A stretch of 64,000 nucleotides of DNA from an uncultured Poribacteria bacterium (lineage in GTDB: Bacteria > Poribacteria > WGA-4E > WGA-3G). Every line of letters begins with the position of its first letter. The stretch's first letter is position 1. Below, one piece after another: positions 10,243 through 18,334 of this stretch. The translations under genes were made by a program, and so were the position numbers. Where the stretch lies: the NCBI GenBank assembly GCA_951828385.1, contig OX639973.1, positions 5,199,200 to 5,263,199 of the forward strand. The letters run 5' to 3'. Under the pieces are notes generated by a model that searched no databases, was not told where the DNA came from, and worked only from the letters and a program-made list of their open reading frames with translations.

Positions 10243-13200
10243 ATGACAGCCAGTGTCTTGTCAGATATTATTTTACGCTGCCAGCAACGGCATGAGAATC
10301 CACTTAAGCAACGGAAGACGATCTCAGTACCTCAACCTTACAAAGGGCTTCCTTACCATTTTACAGTCTATTGTGCGCACAGATACCCTGTGATGCTTCA
10401 AGACTTGGAGGCAGCAGGCATTTCCTTTATGCCGAGCGGGCGAGCCCCTGGATCCGACCGTCCGCCGCGATCTTTTGGAGGCGATCGGTTCTTGAAACGT
10501 CAACAGACAGCAAACTGGGACACCGTCCAATGGTTGAAGTCGTGGGGGATTCACGTCTATACGGGGATGCCCTCAGCACGCGATGACGCGCCATGGCATG
10601 ATGTCGACTTTAAATATGAAGCCTTATGTGCCGCACCTGATGCCGTTCTTGCTTGTGTTCAAGCGCTTGTTGATGCCGTTGCGAACCCATTGTTGACGAT
10701 TTCAAACTCTGGCGGGCTCCGCTTTTCTTGTCGGATACCGGGGTACCTGCACCCAAACACCAAGCGATCAAGATTGTATGTCTATAAAGGGACACCGACA
10801 GCAGAAAATCCGCACCAACACGACGCGTATGTTGAAATCTTCGGCGAGAAAGGACACACTTGCTGGGATGGGCGCGCTGAAATCCTGCTTGGAGATTTGT
10901 TAGATCCGCCTGTCATTCCTCAAGAGGTGCTCTTCGCGCCTATCGATGCACTTCGCACTGTGCTTCACGAACCGGGTCCGCAAACCCTTCAATACATCGA
11001 GAACCCCTCCGAGGTACCATACTCTCTCGGATCGAATAAACTTGATCTCGCCAAAGAGGCGTTTTTCAAGCGAGGGTTTTCTTATCTCAGGCAAGAGAAT
11101 GGATGCCACTATTGGCACCGGCAAGGTAGTGAGAGTGGCAACACGGAGGTATCATTGTGGGAGAACGAACGGGGCGTGTGGATATGTGCCTCTACCTCTG
11201 ATATTGGGCTGCCTATGGAAGCAACACTCATAACGGAGGTTTGGGAGGATACTGGCATCCTCCTGCCGATCCCCGCAACGGGGCTCCCTGTAGACGATAA
11301 GGTGCCTGCCATTCGGGAAGGGACACTCAGTCCATTGGCAATAAAACGTCCGGCTCCGGTCTTGCACAAGTCCAGACCTACAGAAGATATTCACGAAACA
11401 CGAGAAAAAATTAGTGTTCAGGTGCAGCGTGCTTTCGATAGGAACGTGCGCGTTCTGGGATTTATTTCCGATGTAGATGCGGAGAAAGAAGGTGAAGTAG
11501 AATCCTTTCTGCAAAATAGTGCAGTAATCTACGCGCAGGATTCTGAGCTTGCAGCAGAAGCGGAGCAATTTTTTCAAAAGCGAAATGTCGGATCGGTCAC
11601 ACGCTGGCGGGATCGGATGTATCTCTGGGATGAAGTGAAAGATATCCCGATTGACGTACGCATGGCAACTCCGTTCGAACGTGGTAACGTCTGTGAGGAT
11701 GCTCAGCGGTGTGAAGTACTAGAGAAAAAGGGCGGGAACCCGACTGAAATTATCTGTCCACACTGCCGCGTCTATACAGCATGTCAGGCCCGTGGCTATC
11801 TATCGCAATTCTCCATATTACAAACTACCAAAACACAAATATTAGAGGATTTTCGACTGTTTTTGAATCCACAATACGGAAAAATAGTGGAACGCCTTCT
11901 CGAAAAGCGTGATGGCACACATCCGCTTTGTATCATCAATGTCCTGAGAGAAAACGCGCTGTTTCTTCAATGCGAATTATCAAAAACCGAATTAGAGGAG
12001 TGGGTTGCCAACTGGCGAGGCAGTGCCTTAGGAAACCTTGCCATACTCCTACTCAATGCAGTAGGCATCAGAGACAAAACCCATGCCCACTCCATCAAAC
12101 GCCTCCGGACAGTGATGCAGACGTTTGAATGGCTGGAGGGACAAATTATCCAACAGATGTGCCACGTCAAGGTCGAGGACAGATCGGATCCAGACTGGAC
12201 GTTCTGGCATCAACTCAAACGTTTCTTCGCACATTACACCAGGGACGCTGATGCACCGATGCAATGGGACGGCGAAGTCCTACGTTTCTGGGTGCCCCCG
12301 GTCCTACATCCAAGCGTCAGACACCTTTTGGTCACCTCCCCAGCGCTCTACGGCGAGCATCTACATCGGACGTTCTTCGATTCGGAAACCGAGATTCTTC
12401 CCACCGAACCGATAACGTGGGTTCCTGGAAACCGCGTTTTCCAGATTCGCACCGGGATTTATCCACGAGAGACAATTTTAGATATCAGTAACACATGGGA
12501 TGTGCTTGGCGTGTCTGAAACAGGACAGCACATTTTTTGGAGAATCCAAGCTGAAATTGAACGGGATCCGAATATTAAACATGGGATTATAACGCATGTT
12601 TACACAATGGGACAACTCAAGGATATCGTGAAACATGAGAACATCTGTTTTTTGACGGATTTCCGAAGGGTGAAAGGATTGGAAACCGCTTTTCAAGAGG
12701 CAGAAGTCATCTGGATAGTTGGCGTACCGGAAATAGAACCACACGCCATTTTGGAGCGCACGCAGATCTTGTTTGGAAACGACGAAGAACCCCTCTCTTA
12801 TCAAATGGAACCTGAGCTCTACCGTTACAAAGACGAACGCGTCCAGAGCGTTTATGAAAAGACGGCCACCTGTATATTCACACAGATTATGGAGCTGGCT
12901 CAACTGAACCGTTTGCCAAACAAGAAGATTATGTTGATTACGGGTCTACGAATTCCCAATATCACCGACAGACCCGAAACACTCCTTTTTGACTGGGCAG
13001 ATTTCGACGTCGCCGGTGACTTAGATAAACTCGCTGACGTGATAGCGACACGCCAACGTTTTGAGACCGAACGCGAAAATCTAACAGCTGAATCCAGCAG
13101 AAAAGAAGTCGAACGGGTATTAGGATGTTCGACAAGGCAGGCGAACCGAATATTGGTAAAAATGAGGGGTGGGAAAATCATACGTGTCACTTTCCGCGAG

Positions 13201-13371
13201 CAAATTCTTGCACTTCTCGCTGATGGTGAGAAGAAAACACCCGAACTCACGGCAGCGATTCAAGGACATCCAAAAGCAATAAATACAGAACTCACGCGCC
13301 TCGTGGGGAGAGGGGAAATTGTAAAGATTCGACGCGGGCTTTACAGACTTCCAGAACCTGAGAACGGATAA
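10243..13371 (+). CDS. primase-like / degenerate helicase fusion, copy 2
   Basis: This is a 1042-residue paralogue of the previous gene, with the same primase-like N-terminus (WHDVDFKYE; ISNSGGLRFSCR) and helicase-like C-terminal half (LVTSPALYGEHLHRTF, FQIRTGIYPRETILD, LNRLPNKKIMLITGL). It keeps a cysteine block that copy 1 has lost: GNVCEDAQRC, then IICPHCRVYTACQARGYLSQ (encoded about 11686-11805). This resembles the iron-sulphur or zinc insertion of DinG/XPD-type helicases. As in copy 1 no Walker A is visible, so ATP-driven unwinding is doubtful. The C-terminus has two winged-helix segments. The last 450 bases are nearly identical to copy 1 while the middle has diverged. The start ATG 10243 matches copy 1; an upstream in-frame TTG at 10228 is less likely. 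Confidence 0.6.
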   Translation: MTASVLSDIILRCQQRHENPLKQRKTISVPQPYKGLPYHFTVYCAHRYPVMLQDLEAAGISFMPSGRAPGSDRPPRSFGGDRFLKRQQTANWDTVQWLKSWGIHVYTGMPSARDDAPWHDVDFKYEALCAAPDAVLACVQALVDAVANPLLTISNSGGLRFSCRIPGYLHPNTKRSRLYVYKGTPTAENPHQHDAYVEIFGEKGHTCWDGRAEILLGDLLDPPVIPQEVLFAPIDALRTVLHEPGPQTLQYIENPSEVPYSLGSNKLDLAKEAFFKRGFSYLRQENGCHYWHRQGSESGNTEVSLWENERGVWICASTSDIGLPMEATLITEVWEDTGILLPIPATGLPVDDKVPAIREGTLSPLAIKRPAPVLHKSRPTEDIHETREKISVQVQRAFDRNVRVLGFISDVDAEKEGEVESFLQNSAVIYAQDSELAAEAEQFFQKRNVGSVTRWRDRMYLWDEVKDIPIDVRMATPFERGNVCEDAQRCEVLEKKGGNPTEIICPHCRVYTACQARGYLSQFSILQTTKTQILEDFRLFLNPQYGKIVERLLEKRDGTHPLCIINVLRENALFLQCELSKTELEEWVANWRGSALGNLAILLLNAVGIRDKTHAHSIKRLRTVMQTFEWLEGQIIQQMCHVKVEDRSDPDWTFWHQLKRFFAHYTRDADAPMQWDGEVLRFWVPPVLHPSVRHLLVTSPALYGEHLHRTFFDSETEILPTEPITWVPGNRVFQIRTGIYPRETILDISNTWDVLGVSETGQHIFWRIQAEIERDPNIKHGIITHVYTMGQLKDIVKHENICFLTDFRRVKGLETAFQEAEVIWIVGVPEIEPHAILERTQILFGNDEEPLSYQMEPELYRYKDERVQSVYEKTATCIFTQIMELAQLNRLPNKKIMLITGLRIPNITDRPETLLFDWADFDVAGDLDKLADVIATRQRFETERENLTAESSRKEVERVLGCSTRQANRILVKMRGGKIIRVTFREQILALLADGEKKTPELTAAIQGHPKAINTELTRLVGRGEIVKIRRGLYRLPEPENG

Positions 13372-13393
13372 CACACGCGCACCAAAAATCCCT

Positions 13394-13410
13394 AAATTGA
13401 CACCTATGGT
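13394..13410. repeat. 17-base repeat AAATTGACACCTATGGT
   Basis: This 17-mer is identical to the right terminal repeat of the palindromic element at 39884-39996. Only one end is seen here, so it is probably a remnant or solo copy of that element, in the short gap between convergent genes. Confidence 0.6.
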
Positions 13411-13458
13411 GCTTCTAAATTTTTTTCAAGCTTATGTTTCTATAAGTCCTATCAACTT

Positions 13459-14628
13459 TTAGAACGCTGCTTCAAATAATGCCACCATATCTGCTTCCGT
13501 GCACGCTCTTGGGTTGAATTTGTGGCAGTGATCCAGCATCGCATCCGCGCCGAGCTTTGGGATTTTCTTTTTATCTAACCCCGCATCTCCGAGACCTATC
13601 GGCATCTTTAATTCCGTATTGAATGTCCTGATTTTATCAATAGCAGCATTCCCTGCTTCACTGCTATCCATGCCCCTGGTATCTATTCCTAAAGCCCGTG
13701 CAATTTCGGCGTATTTCTCTGTCGCATAAGAAAAGTTAAATTCCATGACAGGGGGGAGCAAAATTGCGTTCGCTACCCCGTGCGGGATCGGGGCATCCGT
13801 GGAGAGTTGATGTGCCAGAGAGTGGACAGCACCCAGCCCTTTCTGAAATGAAAACGCTGCCATACACGACCCTAAAAGCATTTCCCCGCGCGCAGTCACA
13901 TCTCCACTATCGTGATAGACCTTTTGGATATTCGCGCTCAACATTCTGAGTGCCTGCAATGCGACACCTTCAGCAATCGGGTGGTACTTCGTCGCGACAT
14001 ACGCCTCGATGCCGTGTGTAATCGCGTCCATACCCGTAGCAGCAGTGAGCGCGGGTGGCATACCGAGGGTTATTCCGGGATCAAGCAGTGCTATGTTCGA
14101 CATGTTGAACGGCGTAACGATTGCCCGCTTTCGCCATCGATCGGTCGTGTTGAACGATGTATCCGTAATGATCGCGCCTTGCGAGACTTCACTGCCAGTG
14201 CCAGCCGTTGTCGGGACACATATCAACGGTGGCATATCGCCGCGAATCCGTTCGACTCCACCGACATCAGCGTAATAAGGGTCCAAAGGCGGTTCGTGTG
14301 TCGTCAAAAGGCGGATGGCTTTGGCGGCATCCATTACGCTGCCACCGCCGACAGCAATAACGATATCGCACGCTTCCGAGTTGTAGACTTCCACGCCGTG
14401 TGTAATGCTCATATCTGTCGGATTCGGCTCGATATCTGAGTATGTAGCAGACGGCAAACCGCTTGTCTCTAAAGCGTCTATCGCTTTGGCAAGAAGACCT
14501 GCATTGATGACACCCGCATCGCTTACCAAGAGCGGTTTTTGACATTTAAACGTTTTGACGTGTTCGCCTAAATTTTGGACGGCACCCGCGCCAAATTCAA
14601 TTCGTGGCGGTAAAAGGTAGTTTTGCAT
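13459..14628 (-). CDS. iron-containing alcohol dehydrogenase
   Basis: This 389-residue group III (Fe-dependent) alcohol dehydrogenase oxidises or reduces an alcohol/aldehyde pair with NAD(P). The NAD-binding motif GGGSVMDAAKA is near residue 98, followed by PTTAGTGSE. The metal ligands are visible as the D and H of GMDAITHGIEAY (about 195), the H of HSLAHQLS (about 268) and the H of PIPHGVAN (about 280). Length is typical. The C-terminal sequence NPRACTEADMVALF is also usual for the family. The substrate cannot be told from sequence. It is followed on the same strand, 72 bases upstream of its start, by a DUF1080-like secreted protein gene. Confidence 0.92.
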   Translation of the reverse strand: MQNYLLPPRIEFGAGAVQNLGEHVKTFKCQKPLLVSDAGVINAGLLAKAIDALETSGLPSATYSDIEPNPTDMSITHGVEVYNSEACDIVIAVGGGSVMDAAKAIRLLTTHEPPLDPYYADVGGVERIRGDMPPLICVPTTAGTGSEVSQGAIITDTSFNTTDRWRKRAIVTPFNMSNIALLDPGITLGMPPALTAATGMDAITHGIEAYVATKYHPIAEGVALQALRMLSANIQKVYHDSGDVTARGEMLLGSCMAAFSFQKGLGAVHSLAHQLSTDAPIPHGVANAILLPPVMEFNFSYATEKYAEIARALGIDTRGMDSSEAGNAAIDKIRTFNTELKMPIGLGDAGLDKKKIPKLGADAMLDHCHKFNPRACTEADMVALFEAAF

Positions 14629-14700
14629 TTGAAATTTTTTGCATAAAGGTAGCGCGAGGCAGCGAACCCCGCGCTATATGTCATGAACATTATTCAAAAT

Positions 14701-15423
14701 CTATTTCACGGATTTCAGATGTGCCCAAGTCGTCGCGAGTTTGCTTCTCGCATCAACTGGTAGCGAGGGACCATCAGGACCATAAACCAAGACATCATCA
14801 TATTTCGCAACGGTACTCCAAGTTGCGAGACCGACTCTGCCAACACCATCTTCGGTGTTATCGTCCACCTTCGCGACTTCTTCATCGTTGAGGAAGAGCG
14901 TGTAGCTGCCCGGTTTATTGACAATCTTGATGCTATACCACTCATCATCTTCTATCGTGTGGGCGCTGTTGGCACCACCTTTGCCACCCCAAGATTCAAC
15001 TTGCGAGCGTGTGTTTCCCCAACCGCCGAGGTTCCACCAGTACTCCAATGAAGGTTTGAGTTTCTCCATGCGCGGCGGATGGTCTTCAAGTGCTTGATTG
15101 CGGGCTTGCATCAAACCTTGGCATCGGAACATAATCAGGAAGCCTTCAGCACCGCTGATTTTATTCCCTCTCACCTCAAAGGTGTAATCATTCCACTTGT
15201 CGTCCCAAAATTCGTCAGCGACGACGCTCATGCAGTTGGGTACATTTTGGAGTTGATGGTATTCATCAGCCTTGAATTCCCAATCTCCAAAGAGGGCGAC
15301 CCATTTCTTCTCAGATTCCTTTGGGTCATCAAAATTATCTTCAAAATAGGTTTGTGACATCGCAATCGCAGCAATGCCAAGCGTAATACCGCAGATAGCG
15401 ATAAACAGATTACGTCTGTTCAT
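14701..15423 (-). CDS. secreted DUF1080/LamG-like protein with shared C-terminal motif
   Basis: This 240-residue protein has an N-terminal signal sequence (about 1-23, hydrophobic IAICGITLGIAAIAM, cleavage near MSQ). The body is a single jelly-roll domain with the pattern of DUF1080/3-keto-disaccharide hydrolase-like lectin folds (DNFDD..., WSTVAKYDDVLVYG). It probably binds or acts on sugar outside the cytoplasm. The C-terminus, VDARSKLATTWAHLKSVK, matches the C-termini of the proteins at 21247 and 22204, which otherwise look different; this may be a sorting or processing tag. ATG at 15423 after AAAAGGAG. Confidence 0.75.
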   Translation of the reverse strand: MNRRNLFIAICGITLGIAAIAMSQTYFEDNFDDPKESEKKWVALFGDWEFKADEYHQLQNVPNCMSVVADEFWDDKWNDYTFEVRGNKISGAEGFLIMFRCQGLMQARNQALEDHPPRMEKLKPSLEYWWNLGGWGNTRSQVESWGGKGGANSAHTIEDDEWYSIKIVNKPGSYTLFLNDEEVAKVDDNTEDGVGRVGLATWSTVAKYDDVLVYGPDGPSLPVDARSKLATTWAHLKSVK

Positions 15424-15530
15424 AATGGAATTCTCCTTTTGCTTGTATTTGGTGTAGCATAGCCTGTCAGGCTGTGCATATATAACCAGTTAGTTTATGC
15501 TTTTCCCAATCCATCTACTCACAAGTTCTA

Positions 15531-16160
15531 TTACTCTTCTTGAGAAAACAAGGGTAAAACAAATTTATTAAGGAAAGATTTTCTGGCATAAAAGGCTCTC
15601 GAGGTACTGCCATGCCCACGTCCCTTAGTTCTGGGCTGGATATATTTACCCATTTCGCTCTTAAGAGCAGAAAAACCTTTCGTGTGAATTGTTTCTCTGA
15701 CCAAATTATAATCGTCTTTTATCTGATTATAAACCTCAAGATCATCTAATAAATCGAAAGTTGTAACACCATAAAAAATTGATTTTTCTGTTTGTTTGTT
15801 TTCCGAAATTCTGGCGGCTATGACAAGTTGCCCTAATTTGGCAAGTAAATGACTACTTTCAAAATTAGTTTGCGCGACATTATCAGGATTGAACATTGTT
15901 ACTGCCATCGTCTCTTTGACCGTCAATTCTCCATTTACCTTGTATTTTAGGGGTATCAGTTTTAGTTCCCAAGACCCAGCGTTAGGTGCTTGTAATGTAT
16001 TATTGGAGAAACCTAAATATTTTTCGATTACTTGTCCAGCCCAACCTTTATTTTTTCCGCCGCCATCTTTAAATACAGTAACTTCATATTCATCAGCAAG
16101 TTCTCGAAGGTCCTGACCTATGATTCTTGATAATTTCTGAATTGCTTCTTCTCTTTCCAT
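15531..16160 (-). CDS. MutH/Sau3AI-like restriction endonuclease, copy A
   Basis: This 209-residue protein looks like a nuclease of the MutH/Sau3AI fold group: KGWAGQVIEKYLG (about 38-50), then PNAGSWELKLIPLK (about 60) with the E-x-K catalytic pair, then VKETMAVTM. The usual metal-binding aspartate before E-x-K is an asparagine, here and in copy B, so it is probably a feature of the subfamily rather than a dead mutation. A strongly conserved C-terminal block, GHGSTSRAFYARK, closes the protein. It lies 105 bases downstream of a closely related copy and beyond that a DNA methyltransferase, so the set reads as a type II restriction-modification system with a duplicated nuclease. ATG 16160 follows AAAGGATTT. 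Confidence 0.72.
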   Translation of the reverse strand: MEREEAIQKLSRIIGQDLRELADEYEVTVFKDGGGKNKGWAGQVIEKYLGFSNNTLQAPNAGSWELKLIPLKYKVNGELTVKETMAVTMFNPDNVAQTNFESSHLLAKLGQLVIAARISENKQTEKSIFYGVTTFDLLDDLEVYNQIKDDYNLVRETIHTKGFSALKSEMGKYIQPRTKGRGHGSTSRAFYARKSFLNKFVLPLFSQEE

Positions 16161-16265
16161 TATAAAATCCTTTCCTACATTGCTTTTATTCCCTCTTTAG
16201 CACAGTGAAACTGCCGGACGTTATAACACACTGCCATCTACAAGCACTTCAATATGCCTTATCCG

Positions 16266-16889
16266 TTACCCTTCCTGAGATAGTGCGGGAAAAATGAATT
16301 TTTCAAGAAAGACTTTTCTGGCATAAAAGGCTCTTGAAGTACTTCCGTGCCCCGTCCCTTTTGTTCTGGGCTGAATATATACACCCATTTTGCCAGTAAG
16401 AGCAGAAAATCCTTTTGTACGAATTGTTTCTCTGACTAAGTCATAATCTGCCTTTATCTGATTGTAGACTACTGGATCATCTAAATCGAAAGTTGTTACA
16501 CAGTATAAAATTGATCTTTCCTCCTGTTGACTTTCCCAAATTCTCGCAGCTACAACCATTTTTCTCAACTTGGTTAGCAAATGGCTATCTTCAAAATCAG
16601 TTCGTTCAACATTATAGGGATCGATCATTGTTACTGCCATTGTCTCTTTAATTCTCAATTCTCCATTCTGTAGATATTTCAAGGGAACTGTTTTTAGTTC
16701 CCACGACCCGAAGTTGGGTGCTTGAGCCGAATTAATAGGCAAATCTAAATGCCTTTCAAGTACATGTCCCGCCCAGCCTTTATTTTTCTTTTCGCCCTTA
16801 AATACAGTGACTTCATATTCACTGGCTAACTCTCGAAGATCCTGACCAGCAATCGTTGATAATTCTTCAACTGCTTTTTGTCTTTCCAT
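16266..16889 (-). CDS. MutH/Sau3AI-like restriction endonuclease, copy B
   Basis: This 207-residue paralogue is the one next to the methyltransferase, only 12 bases from its stop codon. It shares with copy A the motifs KGWAGHVLERHL, PNFGSWELKTVPLK (E-x-K), IKETMAVTM and GHGSTSRAFYARK, and roughly two thirds of its residues. The position of this copy suggests it is the original partner of the methylase, with copy A a later duplicate. Two subunits could form a heterodimer that cuts the two strands separately, or have drifted to different roles. The recognition sequence cannot be read from the protein. Confidence 0.74.
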   Translation of the reverse strand: MERQKAVEELSTIAGQDLRELASEYEVTVFKGEKKNKGWAGHVLERHLDLPINSAQAPNFGSWELKTVPLKYLQNGELRIKETMAVTMIDPYNVERTDFEDSHLLTKLRKMVVAARIWESQQEERSILYCVTTFDLDDPVVYNQIKADYDLVRETIRTKGFSALTGKMGVYIQPRTKGTGHGSTSRAFYARKVFLEKFIFPALSQEG

Positions 16890-16901
16890 AGCTTTCTCCT
16901 A

Positions 16902-18056
16902 TTACCAATCGCTATTTGAGCTATCCTCAAATAATTCACTAAACAATTCATCAACCCTTTTTTGAGCAATTCGGTTATATTCATCTTCCTTCTCAATCAT
17001 TATCCATTTCCGTTTGTGTTGCTCGGCTACAACGGCTGTAGTTCCAGTTCCAGAGAATGGATCAAGAATAAGATCACCTTCATTGGTTCCAGCTAAGATA
17101 AGCCGATTAATGACCGCTGAAGGCTTTTGCGATGGGTGTTTCCCATATTTCCGCTCCGATGGTTTGGTGAGTGGAATTTCCCACATGTTTCGCATTTGCT
17201 TGTTATTGTTCATTGCCTTCATTATTTGATAATTGAAAGTCCAATTTTTAGCTTTCTTACTTTCATTATTGACTGCCCAAATGATAAACTCGGTAGACTC
17301 AGTAAACATTCGGCAGGTAATATTGGGCTGGGCGTTAGGTTTATACCAGACAATTTGGCTAATAATTCGTCGGTTGAACAAACTTTGAAGAATAAAACCA
17401 ATTGTGAAGATACAGTGAAAAGATCCAAAGATAAACAAATTCCCGTTCGTTTTTAACAACCTCAAAACCTCGGTAATCCAATCAACCGTGAACTGGAAAT
17501 AATCGTCCTGTGCAAAAATATCCCATTGTTCCTGCATCGTGACATGAGAACTGAATGCCCAACCAAGGCCTTTTTTCCTTGACATATTAAACGGTGGATC
17601 AGTGATACAACAATCAAAAATTCCATCAGGAAAAGACCGCATAACGTTTATGCAGTCCCCTGATACAATTTGATTGATCGGAAATTCCTCAGTTCCCCCA
17701 AAAAGAGTTGGTGAATATCCAATACCTTCAGAAGATGGATCGCGTATTTCACCCCCTACTATTTTCGGGGATACTTGTGTGTTTTTTAGTGGATGGATTC
17801 CTGTTGAAAGATATTCTATCAACTGGGTCTTCTTCAACGATGAATATCCTTTTAACCCACGTCCCTTGAGTTCTTCTCTTAACTCCTTTACGCGCATTTG
17901 GTGGTGATTTACTTGTTCAACAGTGTTCCTTAATGGATGGATTCCTGTCGAAAGATATTCAATCATCTGGATTTTCCTTAATGACGAATATCCTTTCAGT
18001 CCTCGCTTTTTAAGTTCCTCTCTTAAGTCTTTGGTTGGCATCCGGAAGTAGTTCAT
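16902..18056 (-). CDS. beta-class DNA methyltransferase with tandem SAP-like repeats
   Basis: This is an N6-adenine or N4-cytosine methyltransferase of about 384 residues. The catalytic motif is ITDPPFNMS (motif IV) and precedes the AdoMet-binding motif DPFSGTGTT (motif I), the beta-class order. The N-terminus has two copies of a 40-residue helical motif (KDLREELKKRGLKGYSSL and VKELREELKGRGLKGYSSL, each followed by IEYLSTGIHPL), which look like SAP-type DNA-binding repeats. The open frame continues upstream to an ATG at 18146, but that lies inside a MITE-like element at 18084-18238. The start at 18056, after AGGAAG, is preferred. It pairs with the two nucleases just downstream. Confidence 0.88.
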   Translation of the reverse strand: MNYFRMPTKDLREELKKRGLKGYSSLRKIQMIEYLSTGIHPLRNTVEQVNHHQMRVKELREELKGRGLKGYSSLKKTQLIEYLSTGIHPLKNTQVSPKIVGGEIRDPSSEGIGYSPTLFGGTEEFPINQIVSGDCINVMRSFPDGIFDCCITDPPFNMSRKKGLGWAFSSHVTMQEQWDIFAQDDYFQFTVDWITEVLRLLKTNGNLFIFGSFHCIFTIGFILQSLFNRRIISQIVWYKPNAQPNITCRMFTESTEFIIWAVNNESKKAKNWTFNYQIMKAMNNNKQMRNMWEIPLTKPSERKYGKHPSQKPSAVINRLILAGTNEGDLILDPFSGTGTTAVVAEQHKRKWIMIEKEDEYNRIAQKRVDELFSELFEDSSNSDW

Positions 18057-18083
18057 AAATTTAAGTATCTTCCTGTAGAATTT

Positions 18084-18238
18084 AACCCAAGTTGCTACCA
18101 ACGGATTTTGAGCATTGGAACACGGTTTTTCAAACACTTTCTTCACCCCGTAGGGGTGGCATGTCTATAGAAACGGCATATTTAAGCGGCCGCACTCCGT
18201 AGGAGTGCCATGTCTATAAATAGGTGGCAACTTGCGTT
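18084..18238. mobile_element. MITE-like element with terminal repeats and 7-bp target duplication
   Basis: The 155-bp element has no gene. Its ends are AACCCAAGTTGCTACC and GGTGGCAACTTGCGTT (14 of 16 positions complementary). It is flanked by the direct repeat AGAATTT at 18077-18083 and 18239-18245. Inside, a unit CCCGTAGGGGTGGCATGTCTATAG is followed by a similar CTCCGTAGGAGTGCCATGTCTATA. It has landed just upstream of the methyltransferase gene and adds false in-frame codons to it. Relatives are at 39459 (left end only) and 61938-62181. Confidence 0.8.
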
Positions 18239-18334
18239 AGAATTTAGTAGAAATCTGTTCTAAACTTCGGTCAAGAAAGTGGTTAAGCCTATTTAAAAAT
18301 CTGCTGTGTTCATGAAGCGTAAGGTTGACTATAG

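Noticed and set aside
12478-12903. Antisense frame within the second primase-like gene
   Set aside because: It overlaps a well conserved part of the plus-strand protein, and nearly the same antisense frame is produced by similarity to copy 1.
18057-18146. N-terminal extension of the methyltransferase to the ATG at 18146
   Set aside because: These codons lie partly in the MITE-like element; similar residues (LVATW) appear in front of hsdM only because another copy of the repeat is there.
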